This document shows, one piece after another, positions 34,619 through 44,192 of a stretch of 64,000 bases of DNA (position 1 is the first letter of the stretch; the number at the start of each line of letters is the position of its first letter). The notes under the pieces were generated by a model. It was not told the DNA's origin. It made no database searches and saw only the letters and a list, made by a program, of their open reading frames with translations. The DNA is from Variovorax paradoxus B4 (GTDB lineage: Bacteria; Pseudomonadota; Gammaproteobacteria; Burkholderiales; Burkholderiaceae_C), in contig NC_022247.1 of assembly GCF_000463015.1 (NCBI RefSeq), positions 4,774,001-4,838,000 on the forward strand. The letters run 5' to 3'. The position numbers and the translations under genes are program-made.

Positions 34619-36250
34619 TCAGCCGATCACCTTGGTGGCGGTCGCATCGAGCTTGGGCGGGTTCTCGAAGGTATGGAAGGGTGCCGGCGACGGCACTTCC
34701 CACTCGAGGCCTTCAGCGGCTTCCCAGGGCTTTTGCGATGCCTTCTCGCCCTTGCCGAGCATGGTCGGCAGCACGATGAAGAAGAAGAAATAGACCTGCG
34801 CGAGTCCGAAGGCGAAGGCACCGACCGAAGCCACCGCGTTGAAGTCGGCGAACTGCATCGGGTAGTCGGCATAGCGGCGCGGCATGCCCGCCAGGCCCAG
34901 GAAGTGCATCGGGAAGAAGGTGACGTTGAACGAGATCAGCGACCACCAGAAGTGGATCTTGCCGCGCGTTTCGTTGTACATCACGCCGGTCCACTTGGGC
35001 GCCCAGTAGTAGTAGCCCGCGAACATGGCATAGAGCGAACCGGCCACGAGCACGTAGTGGAAGTGGGCCACGACGTAGTAGGTGTCCTGCAGCTGGATGT
35101 CGATCGGGGCGATGGCCAGGATGAGGCCGGTGAAGCCGCCCATCGTGAACACGAAGATGAAGCCCACCGCGAACAGCATCGGGGTTTCGAAGGTCATCGA
35201 GCCCTGCCACATGGTGGCGATCCAGTTGAAGATCTTCACGGCCGTGGGCACCGCGATCAGCATGGTCGCGTACATGAAGAAGAGCTGGCCCGTGACCGGC
35301 ATGCCGGTCGTGAACATGTGGTGCGCCCAGACGATGAACGACAGGATCGCGATCGACGAGGTGGCGTACACCATCGAGGCATAGCCGAACAGCCGCTTGC
35401 GCGAGAACGCCGGCACGATCTGGCTGATGATGCCGAAGGCCGGCAAGATCATGATGTAGACCTCGGGGTGGCCGAAGAACCAGAAGATGTGCTGGTACAT
35501 CACCGGGTCGCCGCCGCCGGCGGGGTTGAAGAAGCTGGTGCCGAAGTGGCGGTCGGTCAGCGTCATGGTGATGGCGCCTGCGAGCACGGGCATCACGGCG
35601 ATCAGCAGGTAGGCGGTGATGAGCCAGGTCCAGCAGAACATCGGCATCTTCATGAGCGTCATGCCGGGGGCGCGCATGTTCAGGATGGTGACGATGATGT
35701 TGATCGAGCCCATGATCGACGAGGCGCCCATGATGTGCATCGCGAAGATGCCGGCGTCCATCGAGGGGCCCATCTGCAGCGTGAGCGGCGCATAGAGCGT
35801 CCAGCCCGCAGCGGGTGCGCCGCCAGGCATGAAGAACGAGCCCACGAGCATCAGCGCAGCGGGGATCAGCAGCCAGAAGCTGAAGTTGTTCATGCGCGCG
35901 AACGCCATGTCGGATGCGCCGATCTGCAGCGGGATCATCCAGTTCGCGAAGCCCACGAAGGCCGGCATGATGGCGCCGAACACCATGATCAGGCCGTGCA
36001 TGGTGGTGAACTGGTTGAACAGCTCCGGATTCACCAGTTGCAGCCCGGGCTGGAACAGCTCGGCGCGGATCAGCAGCGCGAGCACGCCGCCCACCATCAG
36101 CATGGTGAAGCTGAACAGCAGGTAGAGCGTGCCGATGTCCTTGTGGTTGGTGGCGAACACCCAGCGGCGCCAGCCGGTGGGCGCTGCGTGGTGCTCGTCG
36201 TGTGCGTGGCCGTCGTGGGCGTGACCGTGGGGGTCGAGGACTGCACTCAT
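34619..36250 (-). CDS. ctaD: Cytochrome c oxidase subunit I
   Basis: A 543-residue, 12-helix haem-copper oxidase subunit I. Haem and CuB ligands and the cross-linked pair are visible: [35 protein letters not shown] and [10 protein letters not shown] histidine-rich N-terminus ([15 protein letters not shown]) precedes the first helix, possibly metal-binding. AAGGA precedes the ATG at 36250. It follows coxB by 46 bases. Confidence 0.97.
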   Translation of the reverse strand: MSAVLDPHGHAHDGHAHDEHHAAPTGWRRWVFATNHKDIGTLYLLFSFTMLMVGGVLALLIRAELFQPGLQLVNPELFNQFTTMHGLIMVFGAIMPAFVGFANWMIPLQIGASDMAFARMNNFSFWLLIPAALMLVGSFFMPGGAPAAGWTLYAPLTLQMGPSMDAGIFAMHIMGASSIMGSINIIVTILNMRAPGMTLMKMPMFCWTWLITAYLLIAVMPVLAGAITMTLTDRHFGTSFFNPAGGGDPVMYQHIFWFFGHPEVYIMILPAFGIISQIVPAFSRKRLFGYASMVYATSSIAILSFIVWAHHMFTTGMPVTGQLFFMYATMLIAVPTAVKIFNWIATMWQGSMTFETPMLFAVGFIFVFTMGGFTGLILAIAPIDIQLQDTYYVVAHFHYVLVAGSLYAMFAGYYYWAPKWTGVMYNETRGKIHFWWSLISFNVTFFPMHFLGLAGMPRRYADYPMQFADFNAVASVGAFAFGLAQVYFFFFIVLPTMLGKGEKASQKPWEAAEGLEWEVPSPAPFHTFENPPKLDATATKVIG

Positions 36251-36296
36251 TTCGTTGTTCCTTGCAATTTCTTCGTCGCGGGGCGCTGGGGCACGG

Positions 36297-37484
36297 TCAC
36301 TTGCCGCGCAGGGCCAGAACTTCGGCCGGCTGCACCAGCTGGCCCGTCTTGTTCGACCAGCTGTTCTTGGTATAGGTGGCGACCGCTGCGAGGTCGGTGT
36401 CACTCAGCTGCTTCCAGGAGGGCATCGCACCATTGTTCTGGCCGTTGAGCAGCACCATCAGCTGTACCTTGTGGTCCGCGTCGACCACCTTGGGGCTGGC
36501 GTCCAGCGGCTTGATCGGGCCGGCACCCTTGCCGTTGGCCTGGTGGCAGGCCGCGCAGTTGGCGGCATAGACCTTCTCGCCGCGCGTCATCATGTCGGGC
36601 AGGGCCCAGACCTTGCCTGGATCGTCGAGCTTGGCAGCGGCTTCCTTGCGCTTGCCATCGACCCACGCCGTGTAGTCGGCGGCCGAGACCACCTTCACGT
36701 GGATCGGCATGTAGGCATGCTCCTTGCCGCAGAGCTCCTGGCACTGGCCGTAGTAGTCGCCCACGGTTTCGGCGCGGAACCAGGTGTCGCGCACGAAGCC
36801 GGGAACCGCGTCCTGCTTGATGCCGAGCTGTGGCACGGCAAACGCGTGGATCACGTCGTTGGCGGTGGTGATGATGCGGACCTTCTTCTGGACCGGCACC
36901 ACCAGCGGGTTGTCGACCTTGAAGAGGTAGTCGTCGGGCATGGCGCCCTTGGCGCCGGCGTCGGACATGGCGCGCTGCGAACTGTCGAGCGTGGAGATGA
37001 AGGCCAGGCCCTCGCCTTCGCCGTTCAGGTAGTCGTAGCCCCACTTCCACTGGTAGCCGGTGGTCTTGATCGTGAGGTCGGCGTTGGTGGTGTCCTTCTG
37101 GGCCACCAGCACCTTGGTGGCGGGCAGCGCCATCACGATCACGATGATGAAGGGCACGATGGTCCAGATGACCTCGACCACCACCGATTCATGGAAGTTG
37201 GCCGCCTTGTGGCCGACCGACTTGCGGTGCTTCCATATCGAATAGAACATGACCGCGAACACGGCAACGAAGATGACCGTGCACAGGATCATCATCACCG
37301 TGTGCAGGAAGTGCTGTTCCTGCGCAATCTTGGTGACGCCCAGCGGAAGATTCAGCTGGCGCACCGAGGGGCCGCCGGGCAGATCGTTGACTGCGTGCGC
37401 CGCGCCGCTGAAAGCCGCGCCGGCCGCCAGCAACAGATTCGCCGGCCTGTACTTATTGCGCCAAATGCTCTTCATCGTGTTCAC
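36297..37484 (-). CDS. coxB: Cytochrome c oxidase subunit II with fused cytochrome c domain
   Basis: A 395-residue caa3-type subunit II. An N-terminal signal segment and two helices (about 59-83 and 102-124) precede the cupredoxin domain, with CuA ligands His213, Cys248, Cys252, His256 and Met259. A C-terminal cytochrome c domain (about 298-378) carries CAACH (Cys310, Cys313, His314) and a likely axial Met354. Electrons therefore can enter through a tethered cytochrome c. First gene of the coxB-coxC transcript. Confidence 0.96.
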   Translation of the reverse strand: MNTMKSIWRNKYRPANLLLAAGAAFSGAAHAVNDLPGGPSVRQLNLPLGVTKIAQEQHFLHTVMMILCTVIFVAVFAVMFYSIWKHRKSVGHKAANFHESVVVEVIWTIVPFIIVIVMALPATKVLVAQKDTTNADLTIKTTGYQWKWGYDYLNGEGEGLAFISTLDSSQRAMSDAGAKGAMPDDYLFKVDNPLVVPVQKKVRIITTANDVIHAFAVPQLGIKQDAVPGFVRDTWFRAETVGDYYGQCQELCGKEHAYMPIHVKVVSAADYTAWVDGKRKEAAAKLDDPGKVWALPDMMTRGEKVYAANCAACHQANGKGAGPIKPLDASPKVVDADHKVQLMVLLNGQNNGAMPSWKQLSDTDLAAVATYTKNSWSNKTGQLVQPAEVLALRGK

Positions 37485-37535
37485 GTTTCTTCAATTTTTT
37501 TCAACAAACCCAACCGTGCAGCGCCGCGCGAGCCC

Positions 37536-38012
37536 TCAGGCGCCACGCAACGCCATGCGAATCTCGCGCGCCAATGCGGCTCGCAACTCCGGGCGTACAT
37601 AGCGCCCCACCCTGACCGATCGACCCTGACCCGAGACCTCGATCAGCGAACGATCGCCGGCCTGCGGTTCGATCCGCACCTGGTGCGGCAGAAATTCCGT
37701 GCGCTCGTAGTCTCCACCGTTCTCGAGCTCTACCACCAGCCGGCCGCCCTGCAGCGCAATCCGTTCTCCATCGGTCGCGTGCCGTGCGTACAGCATGAAC
37801 GCAAAACCCACCGCGGCCAGTTCGAGCCAGGCAAAAGGCAGCACCAGCGGCGCACCGAGCATCCAGAAGACCGCGCCGATACCGAGCGATACCACGCACA
37901 GCGAGGCGTAGAGCCAGCCCAGCTGGCTCGGCGTCACCGAGCAGTTCCGCTTCAGGAACCAGTGGATGTTCTGGCCTGAAACAGTGGCAAAACGAAACAC
38001 GGAATTCGACAC
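37536..38012 (-). CDS. DUF2244 membrane protein
   Basis: A protein of about 158 residues with two adjacent helices (about residues 33-75) and a C-terminal beta-rich domain including VELENGGDYERTEF and RVGRYVRPELR, the DUF2244 pattern. It lies directly upstream of coxB with 51 bases between. The frame stays open to an ATG at 38111, but the extra 33 residues look non-coding; the GTG at 38012 gives a normal family length and is preferred with modest certainty. Function unknown. Confidence 0.75.
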   Translation of the reverse strand: MSNSVFRFATVSGQNIHWFLKRNCSVTPSQLGWLYASLCVVSLGIGAVFWMLGAPLVLPFAWLELAAVGFAFMLYARHATDGERIALQGGRLVVELENGGDYERTEFLPHQVRIEPQAGDRSLIEVSGQGRSVRVGRYVRPELRAALAREIRMALRGA

Positions 38013-38180
38013 GGGCGAGTTCAGCAAATCGGTGCGTCGACGGCTGCCCAACCCCTTGTCTCCACAGGATCGGACAGACCTCGTTCGCGGAACACTACCC
38101 GCGAGTTTCACGCAACGGCGGATTGTAGCGGGTAGACACAGGCGCCCGGTCGCGGATGCGCAGCTGGCCGCCCGCGCCGA

Positions 38181-39095
38181 TCAGGCGCCGGGCCGCCCGC
38201 GCTGCAGCATCGAGCGCATCTCGCGCAGCGACACCGCGCTCTCGGCCGAAAGCGCCACGCGCGGCGCGGGCTTGAAGGCATGGCCGTAGATGACCTCGAA
38301 GGTCAGCGCGATGCGCCCGCCGCCCTCCTGCGCCGGCGCCAGCTCGGGCAGCGCATGCTTGAGCGCCTGGTGCCATGCCTTGCCGCGAAGCGCCGGGAAG
38401 CGCGCGGGATGCAGGTTGCGCCCGAGCGTGCGCAGCTCGGCCAGCGCCGCCTCGGGCGTGGCCCAAGTGAGCACGATGCGTTCCATGTCCATCACCGGCT
38501 CGGCGAAGCCGGCGTGCACCAGCATGTCGCCCCAGTCGTGCATGTCGGTGTATTCGTGGCCCGCGGCCGGCCAGCCCAGGCGCGCGTGCAGCGCCCGCAG
38601 CTCGCGGACCGTGTCGGGGCCGAGGCACGAGAACATCAGGAAGCCGTCGGTCGCCACCAGCCGGTGCCAGCGCGCGATGAGCGCCTCTGGATCGGCCGCC
38701 ATGTGCAGCGACATGTTGGCCCAGAGCAGGTCCACGCCGTCTTCGGGCGGCACATCGAAGCGCGCCTTGCCGCCCTGCCAGCGGCGCGCGCTCCACCAGG
38801 GCGCCGCCAGCGCCTCGCCGGCCGCGGCGGCCAGGTCCGCTTCGGGTTCGATCACGAAGCAGGTGGCTTCGCGGTAGCGCCGGGCCACGAGCTCATGCGC
38901 CTCGAGGCCGCCGCGCAGCGGCGCCCAGTCGGCCCAGGTGCGCGGCTGCGCCTTGATCCATTGCAGCCGGTCTTCCATGCGGCGGCCGATTTCCTCGTGC
39001 AGCCAGGGCGAGCCGTCGGCAGGCGCGAGCCGGCTCCAGCGCGCGGCCGCCGTGGGATCGATGGTCGGCGGTCTTCTTGCGGGGTCGGTGGCCAT
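38181..39095 (-). CDS. BioC-like SAM-dependent methyltransferase
   Basis: A 304-residue class I methyltransferase resembling malonyl-ACP O-methyltransferase BioC as annotated in Burkholderiales. The glycine-rich SAM loop is degenerate (the region around CFVIEPEADLA), while the DLLWANMSLHMAADPEALIARWHRLV and FSCLGPDTVRELRALH segments match BioC. BioC starts biotin pimelate synthesis; no other bio gene is in the window. Start 39095 is divergent from comF with only 23 bases between starts. Confidence 0.82.
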   Translation of the reverse strand: MATDPARRPPTIDPTAAARWSRLAPADGSPWLHEEIGRRMEDRLQWIKAQPRTWADWAPLRGGLEAHELVARRYREATCFVIEPEADLAAAAGEALAAPWWSARRWQGGKARFDVPPEDGVDLLWANMSLHMAADPEALIARWHRLVATDGFLMFSCLGPDTVRELRALHARLGWPAAGHEYTDMHDWGDMLVHAGFAEPVMDMERIVLTWATPEAALAELRTLGRNLHPARFPALRGKAWHQALKHALPELAPAQEGGGRIALTFEVIYGHAFKPAPRVALSAESAVSLREMRSMLQRGRPGA

Positions 39096-39118
39096 GGGGC
39101 CGTGAGTATATTGAGCCC
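39096..39118. promoter_or_regulatory. Shared -10 region of comF and bioC-like gene
   Basis: Only 23 bases separate the two start codons. The near-palindrome AGTATATT (39105-39112) reads TATATT on the plus strand, ending six bases from the comF ATG, and TATACT on the minus strand, nine bases from the methyltransferase ATG. The two promoters would therefore overlap, with the start of each gene lying in the other's -35 region. Confidence 0.55.
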
Positions 39119-39835
39119 ATGTTCAGCCGTTGGGCCGATCGGCCTTTGACCTCTCTGCTCGCACGGCTGCCCAGCCAGTGCGAGGTGTGCTGCGCATGGC
39201 CTTCCCGCCGCGTCTGCGATGCCTGCGTGGCCCGCTTCGCGCCGCCGGCCGCGCGCTGCGGCAGCTGCGCCCTGCCCGTGCCCGAGGGCGTGGCCCGATG
39301 CAGCGAATGCATGCGCGATCCGCCGCCGCTCGATGCCTGCTTCGCAGCCTGCACCTATGCGTGGCCATGGCCCGATTGCACCGCTCAATTCAAGTTTCGC
39401 GGCGAGGCCGGCTGGGCCGGGCCGCTCGCCACGCTGATGCGCAGCGTGCCGTGGGTGGAGCCGGCGCTGGAGCAATGCGACCGGGTGCTGCCCATGCCGA
39501 TGGCACCGGCCCGGCTGCGCGAGCGCGGCTTCAACCAGGCGCTCGAACTGGCGCGCCAGCTGGCCGCCGCCAAGACCGACGCGACGCCGCTCCTGCGCAC
39601 CCGCGAAACACCGGCGCAGAGCGGCCTCGCGCACGCCGAGCGTCTGCACAACCTGCGCGGCGCCTTCGCGGTGGAGCCCTTGCGCGCCCACGAGCTGCAA
39701 GGCCGGCGCGTGGTGCTGGTCGACGACGTGATGACCAGCGGCGCCTCGCTGTTCTCGGCCGCTGCGGCGCTGCGGCTGGCGGGCGCGGTGCATGTCACGG
39801 CCCTGGTGTTCGCGCGCACCGATCCGCCGCATTGA
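39119..39835 (+). CDS. ComF family protein
   Basis: A 238-residue ComF-type phosphoribosyltransferase-fold protein. The N-terminal double zinc ribbon has the cysteine pairs CEVC, CDAC, CGSC and CSEC. The PRPP-binding motif VVLVDDVMTSGASL lies near residues 199-212. ComF is needed for natural transformation in competent bacteria but is widespread otherwise. No ribosome site; a TATATT hexamer ends six bases upstream. Confidence 0.92.
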   Translation: MFSRWADRPLTSLLARLPSQCEVCCAWPSRRVCDACVARFAPPAARCGSCALPVPEGVARCSECMRDPPPLDACFAACTYAWPWPDCTAQFKFRGEAGWAGPLATLMRSVPWVEPALEQCDRVLPMPMAPARLRERGFNQALELARQLAAAKTDATPLLRTRETPAQSGLAHAERLHNLRGAFAVEPLRAHELQGRRVVLVDDVMTSGASLFSAAAALRLAGAVHVTALVFARTDPPH

Positions 39836-39864
39836 GCGGCCCGCGCCGCCGCGACAATCGGCGC

Positions 39865-40326
39865 ATGTTCCATATCGTCCTGGTCCAGCCCGAAATCCCG
39901 CCGAACACGGGCAATGTGATCCGCCTTGCCGCCAACACCGGCTGCACGCTCCACCTGGTCGAGCCGCTGGGTTTCTCGATGGACGACCGCCTGCTGCGCC
40001 GCGCCGGGCTCGACTATCACGAATATGCCGAGGTGAAACGCCATGCCGGCTGGCAGGCGCTGCTCGATGCCGAGCGGCCGGCCGCCGAGCGCATGTTCGC
40101 GCTCACCACGCGCGGCACGCGCGCCGTGCACGACGTGCGCTTCCAGCCGGGCGACTGGCTGGTGTTCGGTTCGGAAACCAGCGGCCTGCCGCCCGCGGTG
40201 CGCGATGGCTTTGCCGAACCGCAGCGCCTGCGGCTGCCGATGCGCGAAGGGCAGCGCAGCCTGAATCTCTCGAACGCCGTGGCGGTGACCGTTTTCGAGG
40301 CCTGGCGCCAGAACGGGTTCGGCTGA
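39865..40326 (+). CDS. trmL: tRNA (cytidine(34)-2'-O)-methyltransferase
   Basis: A 153-residue SPOUT methyltransferase. The three family motifs are visible: PEIPPNTGNVIRLAANTG, FGSETSGLP, and MREGQRSLNLSNAVAVTVFE (trefoil knot). It methylates the wobble base of some leucine tRNAs. GACAAT ends six bases before the ATG and no Shine-Dalgarno is visible. Confidence 0.95.
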   Translation: MFHIVLVQPEIPPNTGNVIRLAANTGCTLHLVEPLGFSMDDRLLRRAGLDYHEYAEVKRHAGWQALLDAERPAAERMFALTTRGTRAVHDVRFQPGDWLVFGSETSGLPPAVRDGFAEPQRLRLPMREGQRSLNLSNAVAVTVFEAWRQNGFG

Positions 40327-40334
40327 GCCGCTTT

Positions 40335-40796
40335 TCAGCGGTAGCGGCGCACCACCGATTCGGCCACGCAGGCCGGCTTGGCCGCGCCTTCGAGCTCGAT
40401 CGTGGTTTCCCAGGTCATCTGGATGCCGTCGTCGGCGATCGGCTCCGCCGTGAGCAGCTTCATGCGCGCCCGCAGCCGCTTGCCCACCGGCACGGGCGAC
40501 ATGAAGCGCACCCGGTTCAGCCCGTAGTTCACGCCCATGCGCGACTCGACCACCTCGAGCGCCGTCTCATAGAAGCGCGGCAGCAGCGACAGCGTCAGGA
40601 AGCCATGGGCAATCGGGCCGCCGAAGGGCCCGGCCTTGGCGCGCTCGACGTCGACATGGATCCACTGGTGGTCACCCGTGGCCTCGGCGAACTGGTTCAC
40701 CTGCTCTTGCGTGATGGTGATCCAGTCGCTCACGGCAACTTCCTGGCCGACGCAGGCCGCAAGATCCTGAAGCGTCTGGAATGTCTTTATGGTCAT
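40335..40796 (-). CDS. MaoC-like (R)-specific enoyl-CoA hydratase
   Basis: A 153-residue hotdog-fold protein. The hydratase signature is present: FAEATGDHQWIHVD with catalytic Asp/His, and AKAGPFGGPIAHGFLTLSL. It probably hydrates an enoyl-CoA, or acts as a thioester-binding homologue. Start 40796 (MTIKTFQTL) is chosen over 40805. It is convergent with trmL, eight bases apart. Confidence 0.9.
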   Translation of the reverse strand: MTIKTFQTLQDLAACVGQEVAVSDWITITQEQVNQFAEATGDHQWIHVDVERAKAGPFGGPIAHGFLTLSLLPRFYETALEVVESRMGVNYGLNRVRFMSPVPVGKRLRARMKLLTAEPIADDGIQMTWETTIELEGAAKPACVAESVVRRYR

Positions 40797-40872
40797 GCGG
40801 GGCATTCTGGCGCCAAGGCCGGCGGCGCGGCTGTCGGGCTTGCGACAAGCAGGCTCAGGGAAAACCGGGGGC

Positions 40873-41493
40873 TCAGGCTTCCAGCCATTCGCAGATCGGC
40901 TGCCACTGCTCCAGGTCGCGCTGGACGCGCCCCGGCGCAATGTCGAACAGCGTGAGGCCGCGCGCCGCGAGCTGCACGTAGTTCTGCGTGTCGCGCAGTT
41001 CGCCCAGCACCGGCACGCCAAGGCCGGCGATGAACTCGTGCAGCCGGTCGGCCGCCAGGGTGCGGGCGTTCACGCGCATGCCCACGAGGCTGATCCTCGT
41101 CTTTTCGGCGCGGCGCTGCTCCATCAGCCGGTCGAGGAAATCGCGCGTGGCATAGATGTCGAAGATGCTCGGCTGCAGCGGCACGATCACCCGGTCGGCC
41201 AGCGCCAGCACCTCCTTGAAGCACCAGCCGTGCAGGCCGGCGGGCGTGTCGAGCACGGCATGCGTGGTGCCGCGCGGCGGCCGCACCACGGCGCTGTCGC
41301 CGGTGGCTTCCCAGGTGGCGATGGTCCGCGCCTGCGGCGGGCGCAGGCCCAGCCAGAGGCGCGACGACTGCTGGCGGTCCACGTCGCCCAGCATCACCGC
41401 ATGGCCGCGGCTCGCAAAGTAGCCCGCGATGTTCGTCGCGATCGTCGACTTGCCCACGCCACCCTTGGGGTTGGCGACCAGAACCACCGGCAT
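40873..41493 (-). CDS. ParA family ATPase, orphan
   Basis: A 206-residue ParA/MinD-type ATPase with a deviant Walker A NPKGGVGKST at residues 8-17, GDVDRQQSS (Walker A'-like) and VLDTPAG (Walker B). No parB or centromere-like repeat is adjacent. It probably positions a cell cargo other than the chromosome. GGAGGAG precedes the ATG at 41493. Confidence 0.9.
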   Translation of the reverse strand: MPVVLVANPKGGVGKSTIATNIAGYFASRGHAVMLGDVDRQQSSRLWLGLRPPQARTIATWEATGDSAVVRPPRGTTHAVLDTPAGLHGWCFKEVLALADRVIVPLQPSIFDIYATRDFLDRLMEQRRAEKTRISLVGMRVNARTLAADRLHEFIAGLGVPVLGELRDTQNYVQLAARGLTLFDIAPGRVQRDLEQWQPICEWLEA

Positions 41494-41537
41494 GAAGTTC
41501 TCCTCCAGAGCGGGAATAGGCCCGCATCGTAGTGCCT

Positions 41538-41557
41538 GTGCGCGAAGACTGGGGGAG
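41538..41557. repeat. 20-base repeat shared with 14701-14720
   Basis: An exact second copy of the 20-mer found at the end of the intergenic repeat before coaD (GTGCGCGAAGACTGGGGGAG). Here it lies between the ParA-like gene and the kefF-like gene, 27 bases before the latter's ATG. Confidence 0.7.
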
Positions 41558-41583
41558 AGCCAATCTTGCGCTATGTTCGCGGC

Positions 41584-42324
41584 ATGACGACAACAACATC
41601 GGCCGCCGGCGACACCGGCGGCATCTACGTGCTCGCGGCCCATCCGCACTGGCGCGACTCGCGCGTGAACCGGCGCATGCTGGCCGCCGCGCGCGGCGTG
41701 CCGGGGGTGGACGTCAACGACCTCTACGGCAGCTACCCCGACTTCGCGATCGACGTCGAAGCCGAACAGGCCCGGCTCGCGAAGGCCAGCCTGGTGGTGC
41801 TGCTGCACCCGATCCAGTGGTATTCGATGCCGGCGCTGCAAAAGCTCTGGATCGACGACGTGCTCAGCTACGGATGGGCTTACGGGCCCGGCGGCACGGC
41901 CCTGCAGGGCAAGGACTTCTGGCTGGTCGCCACCACGGGAAGCCCCGAGGCGAGCTACCACCCCCAGAGCTACCACCGCCATTTCTTCGACGCCTTCCTG
42001 CCGCCCTACGAGCAGACCGCGGCGCTCTGCGGCATGCGCTTCCTGCCGCCGCTGGTCTTCCACGGCGCACGCGGCGCCGCCGAGGCCGAGGTGGCGGCGC
42101 ACGTCGACGTGTTCACCCAGCGGCTCGGCAGCTACCCCCGATGGCCCGAGCTCGAGGAACTCGACACCTGCGTGGCCTGTCCCGTCCCCGAAACCGACCG
42201 CCCGGCCGAACCCGACGACATGGACAAGGTGGCGTCCGGCGCCTTCCACTCCGCGACGGCCCGGGGCCTTGCCTCCATGTCCGCCGCCAACGAAGAAAAG
42301 AACAACGAAGAAGGCCTGGCCTGA
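41584..42324 (+). CDS. KefF-like NAD(P)H quinone oxidoreductase
   Basis: A 246-residue flavodoxin-fold oxidoreductase. GIYVLAAHPHWRDSRVNRRM, VVLLHPIQWYSMPALQKLWID and GKDFWLVATTGSPEASYHP are KefF/MdaB features. In enteric bacteria KefF is the ancillary activator of KefC. It is two bases upstream of the kefC-like ATG, supporting the same partnership. A ~55-residue acidic C-terminal tail rich in Asp, Glu and Asn is unusual compared with E. coli KefF. TATGTT ends six bases before the ATG. Confidence 0.9.
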   Translation: MTTTTSAAGDTGGIYVLAAHPHWRDSRVNRRMLAAARGVPGVDVNDLYGSYPDFAIDVEAEQARLAKASLVVLLHPIQWYSMPALQKLWIDDVLSYGWAYGPGGTALQGKDFWLVATTGSPEASYHPQSYHRHFFDAFLPPYEQTAALCGMRFLPPLVFHGARGAAEAEVAAHVDVFTQRLGSYPRWPELEELDTCVACPVPETDRPAEPDDMDKVASGAFHSATARGLASMSAANEEKNNEEGLA

Positions 42325-42326
42325 GC

Positions 42327-44192
42327 ATGGAACACGCACCCGCCTGGCTGACCAACAGCCTGATCTACCTGGGCGCCGCCGTGCTGGTGGTGCCGCTTTC
42401 CAGGGCCCTGGGCCTGGGCTCCATCATCGGCTACCTCGTGGCCGGCATCGCCATCGGCCCGTGGGGGCTGGGGCTGGTCTCCAGCGTGGAAGACGTGCTG
42501 CACTTCGCCGAGTTCGGCGTGGTGCTGATGCTGTTCCTCGTGGGACTCGAACTCGAACCCAAGCGACTGTGGAACCTGCGCCGGCCGATCTTCGGCTGGG
42601 GCACCGCGCAGGTGCTGAGCTGCGCCGCGGTGCTGTTTGCCGTCGGCTGGGCCGTGGGCGCCGAATGGCGCGTGGCGTTGGTGGCCGCGCTGGGCCTGGC
42701 GCTTTCGTCCACGGCCATTGCGCTGCAGGTGTTCGGCGAACGCAACCTGCTCAGGACGCCGAGCGGCCAGGCGGGCTTCTCGATCCTGCTGTTCCAGGAC
42801 GTCGCGGCCATCCCGATCCTGGCGCTGCTGCCGCTGCTGGCAGGCGCCACGGCGGCCGAACAGTCGCTCAGCGGGCTGGACCGCGCACTGGAAGCGCTGA
42901 AGATCGTCGGCGTGATCGCCGGCATCATCCTCGGCGGCCGGCTTGCCCTGCGCCCGCTGCTGCGCTGGATCGCGCGCAGCGACACGCCCGAGATCTTCAC
43001 CGCCGCGGCGCTGCTGCTGGTGGTGGCCATCGCGGCGCTGATGCAGTTCGTGGGCCTGTCGATGGCGCTGGGCGCCTTCCTTGCCGGCGTGCTGCTGGCG
43101 GAAAGCGAATACCGGCGCGAGCTCGAAACCGACATCGAGCCGTTCAAGGGCCTGCTGCTGGGCCTGTTCTTCATCGCCGTGGGCATGTCGATCGACTTCG
43201 GCGTGCTGATTGCGAGCCCGGGGCTGATGGCGATGCTGGTGGTCGGCTTCATGGCCATCAAGCTGGCCGTGATCTACGCGCTGGCCAAGGCCATGGGCCT
43301 GGCCTACCAGGAGCGGCCGGTGTTCACGCTGCTGCTGGCGCAGGGCGGCGAGTTCGCGTTCGTGGTGTTCCAGGCCGCGGGGCCCGACGTGCTGCCGCCC
43401 GAGATCACCTCGCTCCTGATCGGCGCGGTGGCGCTGTCAATGCTGCTGTCGCCGCTGTTGCTGGTGCTGCTCGACAAGTTCGTGCTGCCGCGCTACAGCC
43501 GCAGCAACGGCCCGCAGCTCGAAGAAATTTCCGAGCAGCAGGATGCCAAGGTGCTGATCTGCGGCTTCGGCCGCTACGGCCAGATCGTCGGCCGCATGCT
43601 GATGTCGCAGGGCCTGCGCGTGACGGTGCTCGACCACGATGCCGACACCGTCGAAGGCCTGCGCCAGTTCGGTTTTCGCGTGTTCTATGGCGATGCGACG
43701 CGGCTCGACCTGCTGCGCACCGCGGGCGCCGGCACGGCCAAGGCCATCGTGGTGGCGGTGGACGACATCGAGCAGTCGCTCGAGATCGTCGACCTCGTGA
43801 AGGAGCACTTTTCGCAGGCACGCATCATCGCGCGGGCCCGCAACGTGACCCATCTCTTCCAGTTGCGCGACCGCGGCGTGACGGATGTCGAACGCGAGGT
43901 GTTCGAGTCGTCGCTGCGCAGCGCGCGCACCACGCTCGAGGCGCTGGGCTGGCCGGCGCACGAGGCGCGCGAGTCGGCCATGCGGTTCCGCCGCCGGAAC
44001 ATCAAGCTCAGCGACGAGATCTACCCGCACTACAAGGACCGCGCCAAGCTGATCGCGGCCAACAAGGCGGGCCGCCAGCAGTTCGAGGAACAGATGGCGC
44101 GCGAACGCGAGGAAAGGCAGCGCCGCTCGGGGCGCGACTGGGACCGGATCGGGGAGGAAGAGGAACGGAAGAAAGAAGAAGCTGACGGCTAG
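42327..44192 (+). CDS. Glutathione-regulated K+ efflux protein, KefB/KefC type
   Basis: A 621-residue CPA2 antiporter. Twelve to thirteen helices occupy about residues 5-385, then an RCK/TrkA-N domain begins at VLICGFGRYGQIVGRM. In KefC the RCK domain binds glutathione adducts and gates K+ efflux, acidifying the cytosol against electrophiles. The C-terminal 60 residues are highly charged, with Arg/Glu repeats. The stop is immediately adjacent to the stop of a convergent amidohydrolase gene, with no intervening base; a small GCTGAC/GTCAGC hairpin spans both stops. Confidence 0.92.
   Translation: MEHAPAWLTNSLIYLGAAVLVVPLSRALGLGSIIGYLVAGIAIGPWGLGLVSSVEDVLHFAEFGVVLMLFLVGLELEPKRLWNLRRPIFGWGTAQVLSCAAVLFAVGWAVGAEWRVALVAALGLALSSTAIALQVFGERNLLRTPSGQAGFSILLFQDVAAIPILALLPLLAGATAAEQSLSGLDRALEALKIVGVIAGIILGGRLALRPLLRWIARSDTPEIFTAAALLLVVAIAALMQFVGLSMALGAFLAGVLLAESEYRRELETDIEPFKGLLLGLFFIAVGMSIDFGVLIASPGLMAMLVVGFMAIKLAVIYALAKAMGLAYQERPVFTLLLAQGGEFAFVVFQAAGPDVLPPEITSLLIGAVALSMLLSPLLLVLLDKFVLPRYSRSNGPQLEEISEQQDAKVLICGFGRYGQIVGRMLMSQGLRVTVLDHDADTVEGLRQFGFRVFYGDATRLDLLRTAGAGTAKAIVVAVDDIEQSLEIVDLVKEHFSQARIIARARNVTHLFQLRDRGVTDVEREVFESSLRSARTTLEALGWPAHEARESAMRFRRRNIKLSDEIYPHYKDRAKLIAANKAGRQQFEEQMAREREERQRRSGRDWDRIGEEEERKKEEADG

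Noticed and set aside
34586..36448. 620-codon plus-strand frame opposite cytochrome oxidase subunit I
   Set aside because: It is the complement of a highly conserved oxidase gene and shows no domain signature.
37536..38111. Longer DUF2244 reading frame from ATG 38111
   Set aside because: The added N-terminal 33 residues look like non-coding upstream sequence and exceed the normal family length.
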